NCBI GenBank assembly: GCA_012842035.1
Contig: DUTO01000216.1
Span: forward strand, 1-19,917
Reading direction: 5' to 3'
DNA from: Clostridia bacterium
Lineage (GTDB): Bacteria; Bacillota; Peptococcia; DRI-13; DTU073
Length of the DNA stretch: 19,917 nt
Shown here: positions 8,527 through 14,283 of the stretch, in pieces
Position numbering within the stretch: the stretch's first letter is position 1
Layout: each line of letters begins with the position of its first letter
The notes under the pieces: model-generated
Told to the model about the DNA's origin: nothing
The model's input: only the letters and a program-made list of their open reading frames with translations
The model's database searches: none
Position numbers and translations under genes: made by a program

Positions 8527-9409
8527 GTCCGGATTTATAGCTTTGCTTGGTAGACCTAATGCGGGTAAATCTACACTTTTAAATAAAATAATTGGTCAAA
8601 AAATAGCGATTATTTCTGATAAGCCTCAAACTACACGAAATAAAATTATAGGTGTTTTGACTGAATCAAATTTTCAAGCGGTTTTTTTAGATACTCCCGG
8701 CATTCATAAACCACAAGATAGATTGGGAAAAGTTATGGTTGGTAAGGCGCTGAATACTTTACGGGAAGTTGACCTTATTTATTATCTCATTGATGTTTCT
8801 GTTCCTTTTGGGCGTGGCGAATCTTTTTTGCTAGAGCGATTACAAAAAGTAGAAACACCTGTTTTTTTACTCTTAAATAAAATTGATTGTTTAAATAAGC
8901 CTGACCTTTTGCCCTTGATCGATTTTTATCGGCAGAAAAAAGAATGGGCTGAAATAGTTCCCCTTTCGGCACTTACAGGTGAAAATGTAGGCTCGCTTCT
9001 TGCTTCTACAGTAGCTTATTTACCGGAAGGACCACAATATTATCCGGATGATATGGTTACAGATCAGCCGGAAAGAATTATTGTGGCTGAATTGGTTAGA
9101 GAAAAAATACTTGAGGCTACTCGCGAAGAAATCCCTCATGCAGTGGCGGTGGTTGTGGATTTAATGGAGCAACGTGCGGCATCCCTTCTTTATATTAGTG
9201 CGACTATCTTTGTGGAACGCAATTCGCAAAAGGCGATTATTATTGGAAAAAATGGACAAATGTTAAAGAAAATCGGTTCTTTAGCCCGGAGTGAGTTAGA
9301 GGGAATATTAGGGAGTCAGGTTTTCTTGGAATTATGGGTTAAAGTAAGGGCAGATTGGCGTCAGAGTAAAAGAAGCATACGTGACTTTGGCTATTATGAT
9401 GTGGATTAG
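8510..9409 (+). CDS. era: GTPase Era
   Basis: Ribosome-assembly GTPase that binds the 3' end of 16S rRNA. GTPase motifs are G1 GRPNAGKS (residues 14-21), PQTTR for G2, DTPG for G3, NKID for G4 and SAL for G5. A C-terminal KH domain follows, with IGKNGQMLKKIG and the ending LWVKVRADWR. The frame opens at 8477, but ATG 8510 is chosen: CGGGAGG (8494-8500) is 9 bases away and the N-terminus (MKKGFKSGFIALLGRPN) matches the family. The start overlaps the cdd stop by 17 bases. At 299 residues it has the standard length. Confidence 0.96.
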   Translation: MKKGFKSGFIALLGRPNAGKSTLLNKIIGQKIAIISDKPQTTRNKIIGVLTESNFQAVFLDTPGIHKPQDRLGKVMVGKALNTLREVDLIYYLIDVSVPFGRGESFLLERLQKVETPVFLLLNKIDCLNKPDLLPLIDFYRQKKEWAEIVPLSALTGENVGSLLASTVAYLPEGPQYYPDDMVTDQPERIIVAELVREKILEATREEIPHAVAVVVDLMEQRAASLLYISATIFVERNSQKAIIIGKNGQMLKKIGSLARSELEGILGSQVFLELWVKVRADWRQSKRSIRDFGYYDVD

Positions 9410-9421
9410 GGAGGTTTTTCT

Positions 9422-10114
9422 TTGTTTAGTTTAAGGGAAGTTGCCCAAAAAATTGACCATACCCTTTTAAAAGCAAATGCTACGGAAAAGGAATATGTAC
9501 AATTATGTTGTGAGGCTAAAGGGTATAGGTTTAAAGCAGTTTGTGTTTTGCCCTATTATGTTCCTTTTTGTGTGGAACAATTAAAGGATTCTGCAGTTGT
9601 CGTAGCTACAGTCGTAGGTTTTCCGTTAGGAGCTAACAGCTTCGAGGTTAAGGCTTTTGAGGCAGAAAAGGCTTTTCTTGCCGGAGCAACTGAGGTAGAT
9701 ATGGTGCTTAATCTGGGTGCTTTAAAAGACGGAAAGATTAAGGACGTTTTGCTTGACATTCAGCAAGTTGTAGAGGTAGCCAAAACTTTTACGAATAGGC
9801 TTGTTAAAGTAATTATTGAAACAGGTTTACTCACAGTAACAGAAAAAAGATTAGCTTGCCAATTAGCGGTAGAAGCGGGTGCTGATTTTGTTAAAACTTC
9901 TACTGGTTTTAATAGTGGGGGAGCTACGGTAGATGATGTTTTATTTATGGTTTCCACAGTGGGTAAAAAGGCTAAAGTTAAAGCTGCCGGTGGAATTAGA
10001 ACTTGGACACAGGCGGAAAAGCTTTTAAGAGCCGGGGCAAATCGTTTGGGTACGAGCAGAGGTAAAGACATTATGATTCAATATCAAGAGGAAAGTAAAA
10101 GCAAAAAATTTTAA
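9422..10114 (+). CDS. deoC: Deoxyribose-phosphate aldolase
   Basis: Class I aldolase that splits 2-deoxyribose 5-phosphate into glyceraldehyde 3-phosphate and acetaldehyde in deoxynucleoside catabolism. The Schiff-base lysine is K158 in VKTSTGF, the second active-site lysine is K187 in KAAGGIRT, and the first half carries IDHTLLK and VVGFPLGAN typical of the family. It has 230 residues, a normal length. The start is TTG at 9422 after GGGAGGT (9410-9416), only 12 bases after the era stop. With cdd on the other side of era this places two deoxynucleoside-salvage genes around an essential GTPase gene. Downstream is only an A/T-only hairpin (about 10117-10143), too weak to call a terminator. Confidence 0.95.
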   Translation: MFSLREVAQKIDHTLLKANATEKEYVQLCCEAKGYRFKAVCVLPYYVPFCVEQLKDSAVVVATVVGFPLGANSFEVKAFEAEKAFLAGATEVDMVLNLGALKDGKIKDVLLDIQQVVEVAKTFTNRLVKVIIETGLLTVTEKRLACQLAVEAGADFVKTSTGFNSGGATVDDVLFMVSTVGKKAKVKAAGGIRTWTQAEKLLRAGANRLGTSRGKDIMIQYQEESKSKKF

Positions 10115-10130
10115 AAAAGAAAAATGTTTT

Positions 10131-10159
10131 TTGTTTTCTTTTCTCAAATTAGTTATAAT
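10131..10159 (+). promoter_or_regulatory. Probable vegetative promoter for yqzL-recO
   Basis: TTGTTT (10131-10136) and a perfect TATAAT (10154-10159) are 17 bases apart, in the A/T-rich gap between deoC and yqzL. The -10 is ideal and the -35 matches the first three consensus bases. It would start a transcript about 45 bases before the yqzL start. Not experimentally supported. Confidence 0.55.
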
Positions 10160-10212
10160 TAATGTGGATTAAAAAACGAATAAAATCTCAGGAGGAAAGG
10201 AACTAGATATTT

Positions 10213-10359
10213 ATGCAAAAAGCTAAGGTTTTCTGGGATTATTTTATGGCTACAGGTAATATCGGGGCTTATCTTATTTTTTGCGAAATACAGCGGCAAA
10301 AAGTTAAGGTATTGAAAATACGGACGGATAGTCATTTTTTGCATGAGGTAGACGGATAA
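10213..10359 (+). CDS. yqzL: YqzL-like small protein
   Basis: A 48-residue frame starting at ATG 10213 and ending at TAA 10357-10359, overlapping the recO ATG by one base (TAATG). It resembles the short YqzL family that sits just before recO in many Firmicutes: aromatic-rich FWDYFMATGNIGAYLIFCEI corresponds to the family pattern W-x-F-x-x-TGN-(I/V)-x-x-YLL-(F/Y)-x-E. The family's function is unknown. The strong AGGAGG at 10190-10195 lies 17 bases before the ATG, longer than usual; GAAAGGA (10195-10201) gives a better distance. No other start fits because TAG at 10204 is in frame. The C-terminus (KVKVLKIRTDSHFLHEVDG) is not one I recognise. Confidence 0.7.
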   Translation: MQKAKVFWDYFMATGNIGAYLIFCEIQRQKVKVLKIRTDSHFLHEVDG

Positions 10360-11132
10360 TGGGTTTGTACAAAACAGAAGCTTTAGTTTTAAGAAGTTGG
10401 AAATATCGAGAGGCCGATAGTCTTCTTACCTTGTTGACTAAAAAGAGGGGAAAAGTTAGTGCGATAGCTAAAGGTGTGCGCAAAACTAGTAGTCGTTTGC
10501 GAGGTGGGGTACAGTTATTTACACATAATGAGATGCTTTTGTATCAGGGGCGAAATTTAGATATAGTTACTCAAAGCCAATGTTTGGAAGCGTTTGCAAC
10601 TTTACAGAGTAATATGGTTGCCCTTGCTACAGCTTGTTATTGGTGTGAATTATTGGATTCTTTTCTTCCTTTAGAACAAAAGGATGAAGTAGTATTTGCT
10701 CTTGCTTTAGCAGGATTTCATCTTTTAGCTTTAGAAAATAGTGAGTTAGTGGTCAGGGGTTTAGAGGTTAAACTTCTTTCTTCTTTAGGTTATATGCCTG
10801 TTTTGGAGAGTTGTGTTTCTTGTGGGCAGTCTTTACAGGTTGGCGAAGAAGTCTCTTTTTCGGTAGGTTTAGGTGGTGTTTTATGTTCTGTTTGTAAAAA
10901 GGAGGGTGTCTCGTTTTTTAATTGGGAAGCCTTAAAAGCTTGGCAACAGTTGCAACGAATGCAGTTAAGCAAGTTTAATAGACTAAAGATAAGTCCGGGT
11001 GGATTAAAAATATTAAGTGATGTTTTAGAAAAGTTTTTGCTCTATCAATTAGATTATCCTCTGAAATCACGTCATGTTTTAGAAGAAATGTGGCAAGTAG
11101 AAAAGAGTCAAAACTTTGTTTTTGGGCAATAA
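10359..11132 (+). CDS. recO: DNA repair protein RecO
   Basis: Recombination mediator that helps load RecA on SSB-coated single-stranded DNA together with RecR. The 257-residue protein has an N-terminal OB fold (about 1-80, beginning MGLYKTEALVLRSWKYREAD, with KGVRKTSSRLRGGVQLF), a helical middle part, and a C-terminal zinc finger with Cys152, Cys155, Cys176 and Cys179 in two CxxC pairs. Length is normal. Its ATG is formed by the last base of the yqzL stop, so translation is coupled to yqzL. The position between era and glyQS is the conserved one, although three genes and a repeat here separate it from glyQ. Confidence 0.93.
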   Translation: MGLYKTEALVLRSWKYREADSLLTLLTKKRGKVSAIAKGVRKTSSRLRGGVQLFTHNEMLLYQGRNLDIVTQSQCLEAFATLQSNMVALATACYWCELLDSFLPLEQKDEVVFALALAGFHLLALENSELVVRGLEVKLLSSLGYMPVLESCVSCGQSLQVGEEVSFSVGLGGVLCSVCKKEGVSFFNWEALKAWQQLQRMQLSKFNRLKISPGGLKILSDVLEKFLLYQLDYPLKSRHVLEEMWQVEKSQNFVFGQ

Positions 11133-11184
11133 TATTTAAAAATAGCTATAATCTAGTTTTATAGAAGACAAGGAGGATTGCAAG

Positions 11185-11631
11185 ATGGATGAACTGGAAA
11201 AAATTGATTTACTACGTGAAAGGCTGGGGATAACATATCGAGAAGCTAAGGACGCTTTGCTTCAAACAGATGGAGATGTAGTACAGGCCTTAATTAATCT
11301 GGAAAAATCTAAGGAAAGATGGGATGATAAACTTGAAGAAAAGGGTCAAGAAATAATAGAATATGTTAAGGAAATTATTAAAAAAGGTAATGTAACTAAA
11401 GTAAGATTAAAAAAGAAAGATAAGGTTGTTTTAGAAATACCGGCTACAGTTGGGGCTCTCGGTATAGGCGGAATGTTGCTTAGCCCAATTCTTACTGCCC
11501 TTGGGGTCGTGGGAACTGTAGCGGCAGTAGTGAAAGACTATACTTTGGAAGTTGTGCGTCCTGATGGTCGGGTGGAACAGCATGACTTAAAGTTTTTAGA
11601 AGGGGAAAATAGTAACGATAATGAAAATTAA
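11185..11631 (+). CDS. UBA-like plus DUF4342 protein
   Basis: A 148-residue protein of unknown function. Residues about 7-42 (LRERLGITYREAKDALLQTDGDVVQALINLE) resemble the UBA/TS-N helical fold found at the start of elongation factor Ts. The C-terminal half resembles DUF4342, with a basic strand (VTKVRLKKKDKVVLEIP), a Gly/Ala/Leu-rich hydrophobic segment (about 92-118, GALGIGGMLLSPILTALG then VVGTVAAVV), and a final VVRPDGRVEQ. The hydrophobic stretch could be one membrane helix or a buried core. The ATG at 11185 follows AAGGAGG (11170-11176). TATAAT at 11147-11152 lies upstream without a good -35. A hairpin follows the gene. Confidence 0.75.
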   Translation: MDELEKIDLLRERLGITYREAKDALLQTDGDVVQALINLEKSKERWDDKLEEKGQEIIEYVKEIIKKGNVTKVRLKKKDKVVLEIPATVGALGIGGMLLSPILTALGVVGTVAAVVKDYTLEVVRPDGRVEQHDLKFLEGENSNDNEN

Positions 11632-11637
11632 ACATAA

Positions 11638-11669
11638 AATACCTTTAGTGGAGGTATTGACATTTTTTT
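11638..11669 (+). terminator. Weak hairpin terminator after the DUF4342 gene
   Basis: AATACCT (11638-11644) and AGGTATT (11652-11658) form a 7-bp stem with a 7-base loop, followed four bases later by seven T (11663-11669). It lies just past the stop codon. Its 3' arm overlaps the -35 box of the next promoter, so end of one unit and start of the next are packed together. Confidence 0.5.
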
Positions 11670-11684
11670 CACGCTCGATATACT
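11657..11684 (+). promoter_or_regulatory. Strong housekeeping promoter of the CDF leader
   Basis: Perfect -35 TTGACA (11657-11662), a 16-base spacer and -10 TATACT (11679-11684, five of six consensus bases). Transcription would start near 11690, just before the first stem of the riboswitch. Such a strong promoter fits a gene that is controlled after initiation by attenuation. Confidence 0.8.
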
Positions 11685-11689
11685 AGGTA

Positions 11690-11775
11690 ATGAGATGAAG
11701 AGCAGACCATTACAAATTTTGTTTTTGTGATGAAGTCGGGCCGTTAACGCAGCAGGTAGAGCCTGTGGGACTTCT
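11690..11775 (+). promoter_or_regulatory. NiCo (czcD) riboswitch aptamer upstream of a CDF exporter
   Basis: The leader follows the order of elements I remember for nickel/cobalt riboswitches. P1 5' strand GAAG (11697-11700) is followed by AGCAG (11701-11705). P2 is CATTACAAA (11708-11716) with TTTGTGATG (11724-11732). Next come CGGGC (11737-11741), a short P3 around CGTTAACG, and GCAGCAG. P4 is CAGG/CCTG (11752-11755 with 11762-11765), then GTGGGA (11765-11770) and the P1 3' strand CTTC (11771-11774). Conserved pieces seen are the AGCAG, CGGGC, GCAGCAG and GTGGGA joining segments. P3 is short compared with the crystallised example. The known class binds Ni or Co cooperatively and turns on CDF genes, which matches the gene downstream. 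Assignment is from memory of the motif, not a covariance search. Confidence 0.78.
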
Positions 11776-11798
11776 TTTGGTTCCACAGGAGTTTTTAT
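11762..11798 (+). terminator. Attenuator terminator of the NiCo riboswitch
   Basis: CCTGTGGGAC (11762-11771) pairs with GTTCCACAGG (11780-11789), a 10-bp stem with one G-T pair and an 8-base loop, followed by AG and five T. The 5' arm contains the P4 3' strand, the conserved GTGGGA and the first base of the P1 3' strand, so aptamer and terminator cannot coexist. Metal binding should therefore prevent termination and switch the exporter on. A second A/T-only hairpin with a T-run (11811-11838) follows and may add termination or pausing. Confidence 0.8.
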
Positions 11799-11863
11799 AT
11801 TTAACAGAATATTTAACAGTAGGTTTGTTAAATTTTTTACTGTGTTTTCAGGAGGAAAAGGCA

Positions 11864-12796
11864 ATGTTTAAAAAAATTAATCAAAAAATATTAAGCACAA
11901 TAGTTCCTACTTGGGAAGACGTGGGTGAGCAAAAGGTACGGGCTGCTTATGGTTATTTGGAAGGTTGGCTTAGTGTTGTTCTTAATGTTGTTTTGGCTAT
12001 TTTAAAAACGATTTGTGGCTTATGGATTAATAGTATTTCTTTATTGGCAGATGCTTTTCATACTTTTTCCGATGTTTTAACTTCGTTCGCTGTTATTTTA
12101 GGTTTTAAAATTTCAGAGAAACCTCAGGATGCGGAGCATCCTTTTGGGCATGGTCGAGCTGAGTATATTGCTTCATTTATTGTTTCGGCATTACTTGTTT
12201 TTGTAGGTATAGAGTTTTTAAAACAGTCTATTGAAAAATTATTTAATCCGGAACCGGTAGATTATAAAACAATTGTTTTTATAGTCATGCTTTTTTCGGC
12301 CTTAATTAAGGAATGGTTGTTTGATTTTGCTCGGTTTTTGGGAACAAAAATTAAATCTCAGGCTTTGCTTGCTGATGCTTGGCATCATCGTAGTGATGCT
12401 TTTGCTTCTTTGTTGATTGGTATAGCGTTATTGATGACTCAATTTGGTTATTATACGGTCGATGCAGTTTTAGGGATTGTTGTTTCTCTCTTAATTATGT
12501 ATACCGGTATCGAATTAATTAAGGAATGTAGTAGTGAGATTATTGGCAAGGCTCCTTCGCCGGAATTTGTTGCGGAAGTAAAAGATCTTGTCTTAAATAT
12601 AGATGGTGTAAAAAATATTCATGATATTCAAGTTCATCAATATGGGCATAATAAATACGTAAATATTCATATTGAAGTTGAACCGGAGTTAAATGTAAGA
12701 GAGTCACATCATATTGCTGACTTTGTGGAAGAGGTATTAAATAGGCAATTAAAGGTTAGTTCGCTTGTGCATACAGACCCTTATGTGGATAATTAA
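11864..12796 (+). CDS. Cation diffusion facilitator (CDF) metal exporter
   Basis: A proton-coupled divalent-metal exporter of the cytoplasmic membrane. The frame is open from 11765, but that lies inside the attenuator; ATG 11864 is chosen because GGAGGAAAAGG (11851-11859) precedes it. The 310-residue product has six membrane helices (about 33-220). The transport-site residues are in TM2, HTFSD (His66, Asp70), and TM5, HHRSD (His174, Asp178), with DAEHPFGHGRAEY after TM2-3 as in the family. A C-terminal cytoplasmic dimerisation domain with DIQVHQYGHNKYVNIHIEV follows (about 230-310). His-x3-Asp at the transport site occurs in Zn, Co and Ni exporters. The riboswitch leader suggests Co/Ni as the inducing substrate; that is inference. 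Confidence 0.92.
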   Translation: MFKKINQKILSTIVPTWEDVGEQKVRAAYGYLEGWLSVVLNVVLAILKTICGLWINSISLLADAFHTFSDVLTSFAVILGFKISEKPQDAEHPFGHGRAEYIASFIVSALLVFVGIEFLKQSIEKLFNPEPVDYKTIVFIVMLFSALIKEWLFDFARFLGTKIKSQALLADAWHHRSDAFASLLIGIALLMTQFGYYTVDAVLGIVVSLLIMYTGIELIKECSSEIIGKAPSPEFVAEVKDLVLNIDGVKNIHDIQVHQYGHNKYVNIHIEVEPELNVRESHHIADFVEEVLNRQLKVSSLVHTDPYVDN

Positions 12797-12798
12797 TG

Positions 12799-13103
12799 AA
12801 AAGATGCTGTACCGTTTCCTGTTCCGTGCTTTGTCCAGTTATTTTAGACTAGGTACTGCCCTGGGTATCCGTAGCTACGGTCAGAACGTCTTAGATCTTG
12901 GTTCGGAGTAATGCCAAGCGGGCTCAATTCGCATCCATGCTCAGTTCGCCCTGGTGCCGACCTCCTTGTCGTCACTTTGTCATTTCTAGCCTCACCTTCG
13001 TTAAAGACGTTTAACTGCCCTCCGCTAAGTCACCTTCCGGCAGTACCCAGTCTAAAATGGTAGAGCTGGAGGAAAGGAACGGAGAAACGGTACAGCATCT
13101 TTT
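12799..13103. repeat. Foldback/MITE-like repeat, copy C (305 bp, complete)
   Basis: Bounded by perfect 20-base terminal inverted repeats: AAAAGATGCTGTACCGTTTC (12799-12818) and its reverse complement at 13084-13103. Inside, ATTTTAGACTAGGTACTGCC (12841-12860) matches the reverse complement of 13039-13058 at 19 of 20 positions, so the arms extend at least 60 bases each way. A perfect palindrome CCGTAGCTACGG is at 12869-12880, and GGTGCCGAC/GTCGTCACT brackets a loop near the centre (about 12953-12977). It is the same body as copy B, in the same orientation. It contains no gene. It starts two bases after the CDF stop and ends three bases before the glyQS -35 box. No clear target-site duplication is visible. 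Confidence 0.85.
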
Positions 13104-13106
13104 AAG

Positions 13107-13135
13107 TTGACAAAGGTTTTTAGTGGTGATAAATT
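13107..13135 (+). promoter_or_regulatory. Promoter of the glyQS T-box leader
   Basis: Perfect -35 TTGACA (13107-13112), a 17-base spacer and -10 TAAATT (13130-13135) preceded by an extended-10 TG (13127-13128). It begins three bases beyond the inverted-repeat end of copy C. Transcription would start near 13142, which leaves room for the full T-box stem I. Confidence 0.75.
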
Positions 13136-13141
13136 GGAAAT

Positions 13142-13310
13142 GGTAAATTAATAAATTTGGCCATGAGGGGAAAAGTACTTGTTGGAAGAAGTAAAGCGAG
13201 TTAGGGAAAGTGAAAGCCTAGCCAAAGACGATAAGGAAGGGGCACCCTGAGCCGAAGATTCAGATCAAGAGGGTCTTCTTTTTAGACCAAACAGGGTGGA
13301 ACCGCGGGAT
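13142..13310 (+). promoter_or_regulatory. Glycine T-box riboswitch leader
   Basis: The signature T-box ACAGGGTGGAACCGCGGGA is at 13291-13309. Upstream is a stem I with the AG-bulge and distal-loop type sequence AGCGAGTTAGGGAAAGTGAA (13196-13215). The specifier is read as GGC (13241-13243, glycine) followed by the usual purine in AAGGGGCACCC. The TGGA at 13297-13300 would pair with a tRNA acceptor end UCCA, consistent with the U discriminator of bacterial tRNA-Gly. A stem III-like hairpin lies at GGGTCTTC...TAGACC. Uncharged tRNA-Gly should stabilise the antiterminator and allow glyQS transcription. Confidence 0.93.
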
Positions 13311-13360
13311 TTAACCTCTCGTCCCTGTAGCTTTGGCTGCAGGACGAGAGGTTAATTTTA
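13311..13360 (+). terminator. Intrinsic terminator of the glyQS T-box
   Basis: TTAACCTCTCGTCC (13311-13324) pairs perfectly with 13342-13355, and the stem continues through CTGTAGC/GCTGCAG with one wobble pair, about 21 bp in total around a TTTG loop. It is followed by TTTTATTT. The 5' part overlaps the 3' half of the antiterminator, which gives the on/off choice. Confidence 0.92.
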
Positions 13361-13401
13361 TTTATGATTGTTTTGGTTTTATGAAAAGGGAGGGAGAATT
13401 A

Positions 13402-14280
13402 ATGAATTTTCAAGAAATTATTTTGACACTTAATAAGTTTTGGGGAGAATATGGTTGTCTTATTCAACAGCCTTACGATGTGGAAAAAGGTGCAGGAACG
13501 ATGAATCCAGCTACTTTTCTAAGGGTATTAGGACCTGAACCATGGCAAGTAGCTTATGTCGAACCCTCGCGTCGTCCTACTGATGGCCGTTATGGAAAAA
13601 ATCCGAATCGTTTACAGCACTATTATCAGTATCAGGTTATTTTAAAACCGTCTCCGGATGATGTACAGGAGCTTTATTTGGATAGTTTAGAGGCTTTAGG
13701 CATCAAACTAGCAGAACATGACTTGCGTTTTGTGGAAGATGATTGGGAGTCTCCAACTTTAGGGGCTTGGGGGCTCGGTTGGGAAGTGTGGTTAGATGGT
13801 ATGGAAGTAACACAGTTCACTTATTTTCAGCAATGTGGGGGACTGGATTGTCATCCCGTTTCTGCCGAAATAACTTATGGATTAGAACGCTTAGCGATGT
13901 TTATTCAAGAAAAAGAGAGTGTTTATGAGATTGAATGGGTTGACGGTATTACTTATGGTCAAGTTCATTATCAAGCTGAAGTTGATTATTCTTACTATAA
14001 TTTTGAAGTTGCTGATCCGGAACTTCTTTTTAAGTTGTTTGATGTTTATGAACAGGAGGCTTTGCGTATTTTAGAAAAGAAATTGGTACAGCCTGCCTAT
14101 GACTATGTTTTGAAATGTTCTCATACATTTAATCTTCTTGATGCCCGGGGGGCGATTAGTGTTACGGAAAGGACAAGTTTTATTGCTAGAGTCAGACAGT
14201 TGGCTCGGCTTTGTGCCCAAGCTTATATAGAACAACGGGAATCCTTAGGATATCCTTTGCTAAAGAGAAAGGGGGCTTAA
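13402..14280 (+). CDS. glyQ: Glycyl-tRNA synthetase alpha subunit
   Basis: Catalytic-core subunit of the bacterial (alpha2beta2) class II glycyl-tRNA synthetase; activates glycine with ATP and charges tRNA-Gly. Family stretches include FWGEYGCLIQQPYDVEKGAG, PWQVAYVEPSRRPTDGRYG, RLQHYYQYQVILKPSP and, near residue 165, the motif-3 region EITYGLERLAMF. The frame is open from 13333 inside the terminator loop, but ATG 13402 is correct: AGGGAGGGA (13386-13394) precedes it and the protein then begins MNFQEIIL as in orthologues, 292 residues. It is 3 bases ahead of glyS and controlled by the T-box. Confidence 0.96.
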   Translation: MNFQEIILTLNKFWGEYGCLIQQPYDVEKGAGTMNPATFLRVLGPEPWQVAYVEPSRRPTDGRYGKNPNRLQHYYQYQVILKPSPDDVQELYLDSLEALGIKLAEHDLRFVEDDWESPTLGAWGLGWEVWLDGMEVTQFTYFQQCGGLDCHPVSAEITYGLERLAMFIQEKESVYEIEWVDGITYGQVHYQAEVDYSYYNFEVADPELLFKLFDVYEQEALRILEKKLVQPAYDYVLKCSHTFNLLDARGAISVTERTSFIARVRQLARLCAQAYIEQRESLGYPLLKRKGA

Positions 14281-14283
14281 AAA

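Noticed and set aside
9556..10071. Two minus-strand frames antisense to deoC
   Set aside because: deoC has complete active-site motifs in the forward frame; the antisense frames have low-complexity Ser/Ala/Thr composition typical of shadows.
10117..10143. Terminator after deoC
   Set aside because: The stem AAAAGAAAA/TTTTCTTTT is A/T-rich with almost no G-C pairs, so stability is too low to call it.
11121..11152. Possible promoter before the DUF4342 gene (TATAAT at 11147-11152)
   Set aside because: The only -35-like hexamer (TTGGGC) is 19 bases away and poor; left as unproven.
11690..11775. M-box, yybP-ykoY (Mn) or fluoride riboswitch as alternative for the CDF leader
   Set aside because: The conserved segments of those classes are not found; the joining sequences and helix order fit only the NiCo class.
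11765..11863. Upstream extension of the CDF protein to a start at 11765
   Set aside because: It would begin inside the attenuator stem and lacks a ribosome-binding site, while ATG 11864 has an excellent one and gives the normal CDF N-terminus.
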